From assembly GCA_016235665.1 (NCBI GenBank), contig JACRJI010000012.1, positions 124,001 through 188,000 of the forward strand: a stretch of 64,000 nt of DNA, in the 5' to 3' direction. Positions 1-8,014 of this stretch are shown in pieces. A model generated the notes under the pieces. The model was not told where the DNA came from. It saw nothing but the letters and a program-made list of their open reading frames with translations, and made no database searches. The position numbers and the translations under genes are program-made. Within the stretch, counting starts at the first letter, position 1, and each line of letters begins with the position of its first letter. The stretch comes from a candidate division TA06 bacterium (GTDB lineage: Bacteria > Edwardsbacteria > AC1 > EtOH8).

Positions 1-72
1 GCAGGTGTGGTCGTACAGGATCACGTTGGTGTCCAGCACGAAGAGTTTTTTTGCCTTTTTGTTTTCGGCCAT
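1..72 (-). CDS. PhoH-like ATPase with PIN domain, N-terminal end only
   Basis: The first 24 codons of a minus-strand gene that runs off the left edge. It starts at an ATG read leftwards from position 72, with a GGGGGA ribosome site just upstream. The peptide begins MAENKKAKKLFVLDTNVILY; the LFVLDTNV segment, with its Asp, is the first acidic motif of PIN nuclease domains. This opening is typical of the long PhoH family, where a PIN domain precedes a PhoH ATPase. Only the PIN start is visible, so a stand-alone PIN protein is not excluded. It is divergent from the nuoE-like gene to its right. Confidence 0.6.
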   Translation of the reverse strand, partial: MAENKKAKKLFVLDTNVILYDHTC

Positions 73-132
73 GCTGTCCCCCTTTTGTAATGATGCAATG
101 AGGGTTGATGTATGGGATCTAACGATTATTCA

Positions 133-222
133 ACCACAGAAACACGGAAAGCCGAATATTCTGGAAAATTATTCACTATAGGCCAGTAGTTGTTTTGATT
201 CCGCCCTTCAGTGTTTCAGTGG
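133..222. repeat. Family C small inverted-repeat element, copy 1
   Basis: A 90-bp intergenic stretch starting accacagaaacac (133-145) and ending gtgtttcagtgg (211-222), which is nearly its reverse complement. A related copy with better matching ends lies at 2287-2387, and shorter relatives at 26748-26778 and 35966-35992. Together with the promoter at 337-366 it accounts for most of the gene-free gap 73-418. Confidence 0.55.
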
Positions 223-336
223 AAAAGGGTTATTTCAGTTCCTTTCAAATATAACCCGATGCCTGGATAAAATCAATAGCTTTTACGGCCAAATTTCAAG
301 CAGGGAAAAATATGCTGAAAATAGTTGATTTGGGTC

Positions 337-366
337 TTGCAAAGGTTTGTTTTTATGTGATAGAAT
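337..366 (+). promoter_or_regulatory. Sigma-70 promoter for the nuoE-like gene
   Basis: TTGCAA at 337-342, an 18-bp spacer and TAGAAT at 361-366. The predicted transcript start near 373 lies before the ATG at 419 but after an in-frame ATG at 347, which argues for the downstream start. Confidence 0.55.
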
Positions 367-418
367 AAATTTTGCATTCAAGGGAAAACCATCCAGTAAT
401 GCTATCAGCAGGAGTCTT

Positions 419-907
419 ATGAAAAAGGCCAAGCCAGCTCCCAAGGCGGTCAAGGGCGCAGCGGACCCAGCGGTGAAAAAGGCCGTGGCCCGGCACGCCG
501 GCAACAAGGGGGCTTTGATCACGGTATTACAGGAGGTCCAGGCCGAGCTGGGTTACCTGTCGGGACAGACCATCGAGCAGATCAGCCAAGCCATGGATCT
601 TCCGGCCAGCCAGGTCTACGGCGTGGCCACTTTTTACACCCAGTTCCGGCTGAAGCCGGTGGGAAAGCATTTGATGAGGGTCTGCCACGGTACCGCCTGC
701 CATGTCAGCGGGGCGGTCAAGATCAGCCAGGCTTTGGAGGACGAACTGAAGGTGGGAGACGGCGAAACCACCGAGGACGGAAAATTCACCCTGGAGACGG
801 TGGCCTGCCTGGGCTGCTGCAGCCTGGCCCCGGTGATGATGATAGACAGCGAGACCTACGGCCGGCTGACCCCGGACAGCGCCCGCAAGGCGGCCAAGGA
901 TTTTTAG
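419..907 (+). CDS. NuoE/HndA-like [2Fe-2S] subunit
   Basis: A 162-residue thioredoxin-fold [2Fe-2S] protein of the NuoE/HndA/HydC family. The four cluster ligands are visible as CHGTAC (C89, C94) and CLGCC (C130, C134). The N-terminus has a short Lys/Ala-rich leader. An ATG 24 codons upstream is in frame, but the start at 419 has an AGGAG site five bases before it and lies below the likely promoter. The family passes electrons between a NuoF-type flavoprotein and FeS partners in complex I, bifurcating hydrogenases, formate dehydrogenases and transhydrogenases. A NuoF-like subunit (2449) and a GltD-NuoG fusion (4358) follow on the same strand, so the three probably form one soluble complex. 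Confidence 0.92.
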   Translation: MKKAKPAPKAVKGAADPAVKKAVARHAGNKGALITVLQEVQAELGYLSGQTIEQISQAMDLPASQVYGVATFYTQFRLKPVGKHLMRVCHGTACHVSGAVKISQALEDELKVGDGETTEDGKFTLETVACLGCCSLAPVMMIDSETYGRLTPDSARKAAKDF

Positions 908-935
908 CGAACGTTGATTTACCCGGGGACTATTT

Positions 936-1010
936 AATCCGCAGATTAACGCAGATGATGCTTAAATATTAAGTAAATAATCTGTGAAAATCTGCGAAAT
1001 CTGTGGATAG
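936..1010. repeat. Family B 'CGCAGATTAACGCAGAT' repeat, copy 1
   Basis: An intergenic repeat that begins ccgcagattaacgcagat and ends aaatctgtggatag, with the two ends roughly inverted to each other. A second copy of the same design is at 54816-54903. The interior differs in sequence and length between the copies. Confidence 0.7.
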
Positions 1011-1051
1011 GTAAGCATTGGTCAATAAACTCCACCAAAAGGAGTAAAATC

Positions 1052-2272
1052 ATGACCGGGTTGAAAAGAACATTATGGGGAGGATTATCCCTGCTGTCTA
1101 TGGGCAGTCTGCTGTGGGCGCAGCCCCAGGCTGGCCCAAAGGCGCTTTTCCCAGTCAACCAGCAGGGCAAGTTCGGATATATCGACCAGCAAGGCCGGGT
1201 TGTAATTGAGCCCAATTACGACTGGGCCTTTGATCTTTCAGAGGGCCTGGCCCTGGTCAACATCAGCGGAACCAAGAACGAATACGGGTTCGTGGTGGGG
1301 GGCAAGTGGGGATACCTCAGCCCCGATGGCGAGATGGCCGTCACCCCGCAGTACGACGACGCCAAGAATTTTTCCGAAGGGTTGGCCCTGGTGAACGTCG
1401 GCGGCAAGACCATCGAAACCGGGATGATCTCCGGGGGCAAGCGGGGATTCATAGACAAGACCGGAAAAACAGTGATCGAGCCGGTTTACGAGGACGCCCG
1501 CAGTTTTTCCGAAGGGCTGGCCCTGGTGCGGCAGAACGACAAGTACGGTTTCATAGACCAGAGCGGCAAAGTGATCGTGCCGTTCCAGTACCAGGACGCC
1601 ATGAGCTTTTCCGGCGGCCGGGCTTTGGTGAAGCTGGGAGACCGCTGGGGATTCATCAATAAGAACGGCGAGGCCGTGATCCCGCCGGTCTACCACGGGG
1701 CCCGCAGTTTCGTCAACGGGTTCGCCATCGTCCAGACCGAGGGCAAGTTCGGGTTCATAGACTCACTAGGCCGGGTGGTGGTGGCCCAGCATTACGATGA
1801 TGCAGGCAACTTTTACCAGGGGCTGGCGGCGGTCAAGCTCAACGGCCGCTGGGGCTATGTGGACACCGCCGGACAGAGGATAATTACCCCCAAGTACGCC
1901 GCGGCCTCGGGTTTCTGCGAAGGCCTGGCCTGCATCCGCATCGGCGGCAAGCGGGGATACATCAACCGGGCCGGCCGGATGGCCATCGCCCCGCGCTTCG
2001 ACGGCGCCATGGACTTCTCCGAAGGGCTGGCCCTGGTGAACCTGGGCGGCAGAATGAACGAGAATGGCATCATCCAGGGCGGCAAATGGGGGTACATCAA
2101 CAAGGCCGGGCAGACGGTGATCAAGCCCCGGTTCGACTACGCCTGGGACTTCAAGCACGGCCTGGCCATGGTCAACATGGGCGGAAAGATGAACTCCTAC
2201 GGCAACACCGAGGGCGGCACCTGGGGCTACATCGACCGGACCGGGAAGTATGTCTGGAAGTCAGGGGAATAA
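1052..2272 (+). CDS. Secreted KWG (WG) repeat protein
   Basis: A 406-residue protein made almost wholly of WG repeats. An N-terminal hydrophobic segment ending SLLWAQ looks like a cleavable signal peptide. Nine full repeats and a final partial one follow, with the pattern (W/F/Y/R)G(Y/F)I(D/N)..G..VI.P.(Y/F)(D/E).A..FSEGLA.V. The start has AAAAGGAG eight bases upstream. KWG repeats are widespread in bacterial surface and secreted proteins, are predicted to form beta-rich folds and have no single known function. The gene sits between the nuoE-like and nuoF-like genes on the same strand, but repeat sequences flank it, so it may be an insertion into an older operon and not a partner of the redox complex. 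Confidence 0.9.
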   Translation: MTGLKRTLWGGLSLLSMGSLLWAQPQAGPKALFPVNQQGKFGYIDQQGRVVIEPNYDWAFDLSEGLALVNISGTKNEYGFVVGGKWGYLSPDGEMAVTPQYDDAKNFSEGLALVNVGGKTIETGMISGGKRGFIDKTGKTVIEPVYEDARSFSEGLALVRQNDKYGFIDQSGKVIVPFQYQDAMSFSGGRALVKLGDRWGFINKNGEAVIPPVYHGARSFVNGFAIVQTEGKFGFIDSLGRVVVAQHYDDAGNFYQGLAAVKLNGRWGYVDTAGQRIITPKYAAASGFCEGLACIRIGGKRGYINRAGRMAIAPRFDGAMDFSEGLALVNLGGRMNENGIIQGGKWGYINKAGQTVIKPRFDYAWDFKHGLAMVNMGGKMNSYGNTEGGTWGYIDRTGKYVWKSGE

Positions 2273-2286
2273 AGAGAATTTCCTTT

Positions 2287-2387
2287 ACCACGGAAATACT
2301 GAAAATTATAAATTTCAACTTTGCGCAACCCCATATTTAAAATGTTCCGGAATATTCCGTGGTTTCCCGATTCCGTGTTTCCGTGGT
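2287..2387. repeat. Family C small inverted-repeat element, copy 2
   Basis: A 101-bp AT-rich intergenic element with terminal inverted repeats: accacggaaatac (2287-2299) against gtgtttccgtggt (2375-2387), 12 of 13 pairing. An inner inverted pair (ttccggaatattccg) lies near 2345-2359. It resembles copy 1 at 133-222 at the ends but not inside, a MITE-like pattern. Confidence 0.6.
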
Positions 2388-2448
2388 AGGTAATGTACAT
2401 ATACCTGAAGTCTTCAATCAAATCAATATATAACGGAGGGAAAGCCTC

Positions 2449-4263
2449 TTGAGAACTGCTGCTGAAACCAAGAAAAGATCCTTAAAAAGCCCCGACTACC
2501 GGGTGGTGGTGGGGCTGGGCAGCTGCGGGATCGCGGCTGGCGGCCACAAGGTGATGGCGGCCCTTAAGGACGAGATCAAAAAAAGAAAGCTTAACGTGGC
2601 CCTGGCCGAGACCGGCTGCGTGGGGATGTGCTACCGCGAGGTGCTGCTGGACGTCTACGACAAGGGCGGCAATCTTTTTACCTACGGCAACATGACGCCG
2701 GAACGCCTGCCCCGGTTTGTTGACGAGCATCTGGCAAAGCATCAGCCGGTGACGGACTGGCTGGTGCGGGCCCACAATCAATCGCTTCCCGACGACAGCT
2801 TCTACGCCAAACAGAAGAGGATAGTGCTCCGCAACTGCGGGGTGTTCAACCCCGAGAGCATCCAGGATTACATGGATCACCAGGGTTACCAGGCGCTGGA
2901 GAAGGCGCTCAAGACCATGACCCCGGAGCAGGTGATCAAGGAAGTGCTGGATTCGGGCTTAAGGGGCCGGGGCGGGGCCGGCTTTCCCACAGGCCGCAAG
3001 TGGCAGTTCGCCCGGGACAGCAAGAACGACAAGAAATACATCATCTGCAACGGGGACGAGGGCGACCCCGGGGCCTTCATGGACCGCTCGGTGCTGGAGG
3101 GCGACCCCCACAACGTGATGGAGGGGATGCTGATCGCGGCCTATGCCATCGGGGCCCAGGAAGGTTACCTCTACGTCCGGGCCGAATACCCGCTGGCGGT
3201 GCAGCGGCTGAAGCTGGCCATCACCGAGGCCAAGAAGAAGGGCCTGTTGGGCAAGAACATCATGGGTACCGGATTCAATTTTGAAATGAAGATCAAGGAA
3301 GGGGCCGGGGCCTTCGTCTGCGGCGAGGAGACGGCCCTGATGGCCTCGATAGAAGGAAAGCGGGGAATGCCCAAGCTGCGGCCGCCGTTCCCGGCGGTCT
3401 CCGGCCTGTGGGGAAAGCCCACCAACATCAACAACGTGGAAACATACGCCAACGTGCCCTGGATCATATTGAACGGCGGGGCGGCCTTCGCGGCCCTGGG
3501 AACGGAGAAGAGCAAGGGCTCAAAAGTTTTCGCCCTGGCCGGTCAGATCGTGCGGGGCGGCCTGGTGGAGGTCCCCATGGGCATCACGGTCCGGGAGATC
3601 ATCTACGAGGTGGGCGGCGGCATCAAGGGGGGGCGTCAGTTCAAGGCGGTGCAGATGGGCGGGCCTTCGGGCGGCTGCATCCCGGCGGCCCTGGCCGACA
3701 CCGTGATCGACTACGACTCGGTGACCCAGACCGGGGCCATCATGGGCTCGGGCGGCATGGTGGTGATGGACGACACCACCTGCATGGTGGACATCGCCCG
3801 GTTCTTTTTGGACTTCACCCAGAAGGAATCCTGCGGCAAGTGCACCTTCTGCCGGGTGGGCACCAAGCGGATGCTGGAGATACTGGACCGGATCACCAAG
3901 GGGAAAGGCGTGGAGGGCGACATAGAGCTTCTTTTAGAGCTGGCCGACAAGATCAAGGTCTCCTCCCTGTGCGGGCTGGGGCAGACCGCCCCCAACCCGG
4001 TGCTGACCACCATCAAGTATTTCCGGGATGAGTACGAGGCCCACATCAAGCAGAAAAAATGCCCGGCCCACAGCTGCAAGGAACTGCTGACCTACGAGAT
4101 CATCGCCGAGAAATGCGTGGGCTGTACCGCCTGCGCCCGGGTCTGCCCGTCATCCTGTATTGCGGGCGCGGTCAAGAAGCCCCACACCATAGACCAGGCC
4201 AAGTGCGTCAAGTGCGGCAGCTGCGTGGCCAAGTGCAAGTTCGACGCCATCAGGGTCAGCTGA
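2449..4263 (+). CDS. NuoF/HndC-like flavoprotein subunit
   Basis: A 604-residue subunit starting at TTG 2449, with GGAGGG eight bases upstream. Domains in order: a thioredoxin-like N-terminus (about 18-100) with only three plausible cluster cysteines (C26, C57, C61); the NuoF FMN/NADH domain with GRGGAGFPTGRKW and a CNGDEGDPGAFMDR stretch; an SLBB-like region; the [4Fe-4S] motif SCGKCTFCRVGT near 461; and two C-terminal [4Fe-4S] ferredoxin motifs, CVGCTACARVC near 556 and CVKCGSCVAKC near 585. This is the HydB/HndC architecture, not plain NuoF. It should bind FMN and NAD(H) and is the probable electron-splitting subunit of the complex with the genes at 419 and 4358. Confidence 0.93.
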   Translation: MRTAAETKKRSLKSPDYRVVVGLGSCGIAAGGHKVMAALKDEIKKRKLNVALAETGCVGMCYREVLLDVYDKGGNLFTYGNMTPERLPRFVDEHLAKHQPVTDWLVRAHNQSLPDDSFYAKQKRIVLRNCGVFNPESIQDYMDHQGYQALEKALKTMTPEQVIKEVLDSGLRGRGGAGFPTGRKWQFARDSKNDKKYIICNGDEGDPGAFMDRSVLEGDPHNVMEGMLIAAYAIGAQEGYLYVRAEYPLAVQRLKLAITEAKKKGLLGKNIMGTGFNFEMKIKEGAGAFVCGEETALMASIEGKRGMPKLRPPFPAVSGLWGKPTNINNVETYANVPWIILNGGAAFAALGTEKSKGSKVFALAGQIVRGGLVEVPMGITVREIIYEVGGGIKGGRQFKAVQMGGPSGGCIPAALADTVIDYDSVTQTGAIMGSGGMVVMDDTTCMVDIARFFLDFTQKESCGKCTFCRVGTKRMLEILDRITKGKGVEGDIELLLELADKIKVSSLCGLGQTAPNPVLTTIKYFRDEYEAHIKQKKCPAHSCKELLTYEIIAEKCVGCTACARVCPSSCIAGAVKKPHTIDQAKCVKCGSCVAKCKFDAIRVS

Positions 4264-4305
4264 CCTCACCCCTGCCCCTCTCCTAAAGCATTAGGAGAGG
4301 GAGGC
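4263..4305 (+). repeat. Family A palindromic repeat, copy A1
   Basis: A GC-rich repeat starting acctcacccctgcccctctc, directly after the nuoF-like stop codon. The stem is cctctcctaa / ttaggagagg with loop agca, a 10-bp perfect hairpin. It shares the outer arm with copies at 43466 and 43903, but its stem bases near the loop differ and still pair. Confidence 0.85.
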
Positions 4306-4357
4306 CCGGTAAACGGATAATAGCTCAATCACAAGAATATAACAAGGAAGCATAAAG

Positions 4358-7300
4358 ATGTCCGAGATAAAGATACAGCTCAACGGCAAAGAAGTCATCT
4401 GCGATTCCAGCCAGACCATCCTGCAAGTAGCCGAAAAGCAGGGCCTGGACATTCCCAACATGTGCCACGATCAGAAGCTGGAGCCGTTCGGCTCCTGCTG
4501 GGTCTGCCTGGTGGAGGTGAAAGGGGCCCGGGGCTTCGTGCCCTCCTGCGCCACCAAGGTCTACGACGGGATGGTGGTGGACATAGACAACCAGAAGATC
4601 CGGGCCGCCCGCCAGCTGGCCCTGGAGCTGCTGCTCTCCAACCACTCCGGCGACTGCATCGCCCCCTGCCAGGCCACCTGCCCGGCCGGCTGCGACGTCC
4701 AGGGATACACCGCGCTGATCGCCAACGGGATGGAGGCCGAGGCCATCAAGCTGATCAAGGACACCCTGCCGCTTCCCGCCAGCTTGGGCCGGGTCTGCCC
4801 CCACCCCTGCGAGACCGAGTGCCGCCGCAACCTGGTGGAGGAGCCGGTGTCCATCTGCTACCTTAAGCGCCGGGCCGCCGATTTTGACCTCAACTCCGGA
4901 AAGCCGTATCTTCCCAAGATCGCCCCCGAGACCGGCAAGAAAGTGGCGGTAGTAGGGGCCGGGCCGGCCGGATTGAGCGCGGCCTACTACCTGAGGCAAA
5001 AAGGCCACCAGGTCACCATCTTCGAGGCCCTGCCCAAACCGGGCGGCTGGCTGCGCTATGGAATTCCCCAGTACCGTCTGCCCAAGGAGGTTTTGGACCA
5101 GGAGATCAAGACCATCACCGACCTGGGGATAGAGATAAAATGCGAGCAGACCCTGAACCAGGATTTCACCATTGATTCCTTAAGAAAATCATACGACGCT
5201 GTATTCCTGGGCTTCGGGGCCCACGCCTCCACCAAGATGGGGGTGGAGGGCGAGCAGTCGGACGGGGTCTGGGACGGGATCGGCTTCCTTAAGAAACTGG
5301 CCATGGGCCAGGAGATCAAGATCGGCAGGACCGTGGCGGTGATCGGCGGCGGCAACACCGCAATCGACGCGGCCCGGACCTCGCTGCGGCTGGGGGCCGA
5401 GGAGGTAAGCATAGTCTACCGCCGCTCGGAAAAGGAGATGCCGGCCAACCCCTTCGAGATCGAGGAGGCCAAGCACGAGGGTGTCAAGTTCAGATTCCTG
5501 ACCGCGCCCACCCGGGTGATCGCCTGCACCCAAACAGAGGGCGGCGGGTTGATCTGCCAGAAGATGGAACTGGGCGAGCCCGACGCCTCGGGGCGTCGCC
5601 GCCCGGTGCCCCAGGCCGGCTCTGATTACAAGGTGGAGGCTGAGACCATCATCGCGGCCATCGGCCAGGCCCCGGACCTCTCCGTGCTGGGACAGAACCA
5701 CGGGGTGGAGACCACCAAGTGGTCCACCATCAAGACCGACGAGCAGACCGGGGCCACCAATGTGCCGGGACTGTTCGCGGCCGGAGACCTGGTGACCGGC
5801 GCCGCCACGGTGGTGGAGGCCATCGGCGGGGCCCACCGGGCGGCCGAAGCCATCCACTCCTATCTGATAACCGGGCAGGCGGCCAAGCCTGTCAAGAACT
5901 TCAACATCACCAAGGGCAAGATCAACGAAGTGCCCAAGGAGCTTTTCGCCCACATCCCCAAGGCGGCCAAGGCCCAGATGCCGATGCTGCCCATCGCCCA
6001 GCGCCGGAACTTTGAGGAAGTGGAAAAAGGCTTCGTCTCCACCGTGGCCACGGACGAGGCCCGGCGCTGTCTGGAATGCGGCTGCGCCGACGTGGTGGAA
6101 TGCAAACTGCGGGACTACGCCACCCAGTACCAGGCTTCGGTCAAGCGCTTCATGGGCGAGGTCAAGATACACCCCATCGACGAGAGCCATCCCTTCCTGG
6201 TGCGGGACCAGAGCAAGTGCATCCTGTGCGGCCGCTGCGTCCGGATGTGCCTGGAGGTGGTGGGGGCCTCGGCCCTGGGCTTCGTCTACCGGGGCTTCGG
6301 CACCATCGTGGCCCCGTCGCTGGAAAAACCCTTCCCCGAATCCAGCTGCGTGTCCTGCGGGGCCTGCATCGAGACCTGCCCGGTGGGCGCGCTGACCGAG
6401 CGTCCCCGTCATCTGAAGCCGGCCCCCTGGGAGATGCCCAAGACCAACTCGGTCTGCACCTTCTGCGGGGTGGGCTGCGGCACCGAGATCCATTCCAAGG
6501 ACGGCCAGGCGGTCAAGCTGACCGGCAACCAGGAAAGCCCGGCCAGCCAGGGGTCGCTTTGCTTCAAGGGCAAGTTCGGCTTTGAACTGATCCACAGCCG
6601 GGAAAGGCTGGCCGCACCCCTGGTGAAACAGGGCAGATCCCATGTCCCGGTGGAATGGAAGAAGGTTTTCAATCTGATTAACGGGGACATCGACGCCATT
6701 GTCAAGAAGCACGGGCCGGAAGCGGTGGGGGTGCTGGCCTCGGGCCGGACCTCATTGGAAGAGGCCGAGGGCCTGCGCTCATGGGCGGCCAAGAAAGGCG
6801 TGACCAAATTCTCCAGCCTGGTTTATTCAGAAGGCCGGGCCCTGGACCAACTGGAAAAGATACTGGGCGGACTGAACGGCAAGAGCTACGCCGACCTGGA
6901 AAAGGCCCAGGCCATACTGCTGGTGGGATCAGACCCCTACAGCCAGCATCCGGTGTTCGGGCAGATCTTAAGACAGGCGGCCAAAAAGGGCGTACCGGTC
7001 TACATCTTGGCAGAAAAATCAGGACCGTTGGCCGAGATCGCCTCCGGGCAGTTCACGGTCAAAGCGGGCGGCATCTCTTCGGCGCTGAACGGGGCGCTGA
7101 AGGCACTGACAGCCTCTTCCAACCTGGCGGGTTTCACTGAATACAAAAAAGGCCTGGCCAAGATCACCGGGGCGGCGGCCCTCAAAGACAGCGGGCTGAA
7201 GAAGGCCGAGCTGGAGCAGCTGGCCCAGGTCTTATCGCAGAACAAAAATATGTTGATAGCCTTCAACGCCGAGGCGATAGACGGCGAGACCGCCAAGGCC

Positions 7301-7870
7301 ATCGGCAACTTCCTGCTGTTGAATGAGACTCCGGAGAACTTCATAGCCTTAAGGGCCAAGGCCAACCTGAACGGGGTGGACCGGTTCGTCACCGTTCCTG
7401 CGGCCGAGATCGTCAAACAAATGGAGAAGGGCGTCATCAAGGCGGCGGTGCTTTGGAACGAGGACCCCTTAGGCTCCCTACCCGGCGGCAAGAAGCTGGG
7501 CCAGGCTCTCTCCAAGCTGGAGAAGCTGGTGGCGGCCGACCTGTTCCTGACCGAAACCGGAAAAACAGCAGACTTTGTGCTCCCCGCCTGCGCCTTTGCC
7601 GAGCAGGACGGTAGTTTCATCAATTCCGAGGGACGGCTGCAGCACTTTAAGCAGGCTATTCCGCCGGTTTGCGGCATGACCTCCAAGCAGATCCTCTCCG
7701 AGCTGGGCGGGACGGCCCTGCCCGGCATGCCGGCCGAGAAGAAGGGGGCCAAAATGTTCCTGGCGCCGGAGATCAAGAAGACCAAGCCGGCCAAGGAAGG
7801 GTTCTCCAGCGACCTGCTGGAGAAGATGGTTTGGGAGCTGAAGAAGAAAGAGGGGTTGTTAAAAGAGTAG
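4358..7870 (+). CDS. Fusion: ferredoxin + GltD-type NAD(P)H oxidoreductase + NuoG/Fdh-like domain
   Basis: A 1170-residue fusion. Residues 1-80 form a [2Fe-2S] ferredoxin (C36, C47, C50, C64). A GltD-like cysteine region (APCQATCPAGCD, VCPHPCETEC) and FAD/NAD(P) Rossmann folds follow, with GAGPAGLSAAYYL near 198 and GGGNTAIDAAR further on. Two [4Fe-4S] motifs (CILCGRCVRMC near 620, CVSCGACIETC near 665) precede a molybdopterin-oxidoreductase-like domain that opens VCTFCGVGC near 698. I see no Cys or in-frame TGA where formate dehydrogenases carry the catalytic Cys/Sec, so this domain is probably structural, as in NuoG. With the NuoE- and NuoF-like subunits the set recalls the Sporomusa-type Nfn (Stn) bifurcating transhydrogenase. 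No hydrogenase H-cluster subunit is nearby. AAGGAAG precedes the ATG. Confidence 0.88.
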   Translation: MSEIKIQLNGKEVICDSSQTILQVAEKQGLDIPNMCHDQKLEPFGSCWVCLVEVKGARGFVPSCATKVYDGMVVDIDNQKIRAARQLALELLLSNHSGDCIAPCQATCPAGCDVQGYTALIANGMEAEAIKLIKDTLPLPASLGRVCPHPCETECRRNLVEEPVSICYLKRRAADFDLNSGKPYLPKIAPETGKKVAVVGAGPAGLSAAYYLRQKGHQVTIFEALPKPGGWLRYGIPQYRLPKEVLDQEIKTITDLGIEIKCEQTLNQDFTIDSLRKSYDAVFLGFGAHASTKMGVEGEQSDGVWDGIGFLKKLAMGQEIKIGRTVAVIGGGNTAIDAARTSLRLGAEEVSIVYRRSEKEMPANPFEIEEAKHEGVKFRFLTAPTRVIACTQTEGGGLICQKMELGEPDASGRRRPVPQAGSDYKVEAETIIAAIGQAPDLSVLGQNHGVETTKWSTIKTDEQTGATNVPGLFAAGDLVTGAATVVEAIGGAHRAAEAIHSYLITGQAAKPVKNFNITKGKINEVPKELFAHIPKAAKAQMPMLPIAQRRNFEEVEKGFVSTVATDEARRCLECGCADVVECKLRDYATQYQASVKRFMGEVKIHPIDESHPFLVRDQSKCILCGRCVRMCLEVVGASALGFVYRGFGTIVAPSLEKPFPESSCVSCGACIETCPVGALTERPRHLKPAPWEMPKTNSVCTFCGVGCGTEIHSKDGQAVKLTGNQESPASQGSLCFKGKFGFELIHSRERLAAPLVKQGRSHVPVEWKKVFNLINGDIDAIVKKHGPEAVGVLASGRTSLEEAEGLRSWAAKKGVTKFSSLVYSEGRALDQLEKILGGLNGKSYADLEKAQAILLVGSDPYSQHPVFGQILRQAAKKGVPVYILAEKSGPLAEIASGQFTVKAGGISSALNGALKALTASSNLAGFTEYKKGLAKITGAAALKDSGLKKAELEQLAQVLSQNKNMLIAFNAEAIDGETAKAIGNFLLLNETPENFIALRAKANLNGVDRFVTVPAAEIVKQMEKGVIKAAVLWNEDPLGSLPGGKKLGQALSKLEKLVAADLFLTETGKTADFVLPACAFAEQDGSFINSEGRLQHFKQAIPPVCGMTSKQILSELGGTALPGMPAEKKGAKMFLAPEIKKTKPAKEGFSSDLLEKMVWELKKKEGLLKE

Positions 7871-7896
7871 TAAAGTTACAGTAATTGATCTGTTAT

Positions 7897-7926
7897 TATA
7901 GCCCCGGCCTTAAGGCCGGGGCTATA
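7897..7926. terminator. Perfect 30-bp palindrome, terminator-like (family H)
   Basis: tatagccccggcc joined to its own reverse complement, giving a perfect 30-bp palindrome 27 bases after the fusion gene stops. It has no strong T-run. Similar palindromes with the core TAGCCC...GGGCTA are at 11694-11725 and 12938-12971, each just after a gene, so it may be a dispersed repeat serving as a terminator. Confidence 0.6.
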
Positions 7927-8014
7927 AATTTATCCGGACCGGGAATAATCCCACCTCTTCCAACGTATATTAAACAGCCAACCAAAAACCAAATTACTTT
8001 AAGGGAGAGGAAAA

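Noticed and set aside
347-418. A longer N-terminus for the NuoE-like protein
   Set aside because: The upstream ATG lies before the predicted transcript start and lacks a ribosome site; the ATG at 419 has AGGAG.
5189-6712. A 507-codon open frame on the minus strand
   Set aside because: It is antisense to the GltD-NuoG fusion gene, is rich in Gly/His/Ala/Leu as expected from GC-rich antisense frames, and has no recognised motif.
6452-7870. Active formate dehydrogenase catalytic domain
   Set aside because: No Cys or in-frame TGA is seen where the catalytic Cys/Sec should be; the domain reads more like NuoG.
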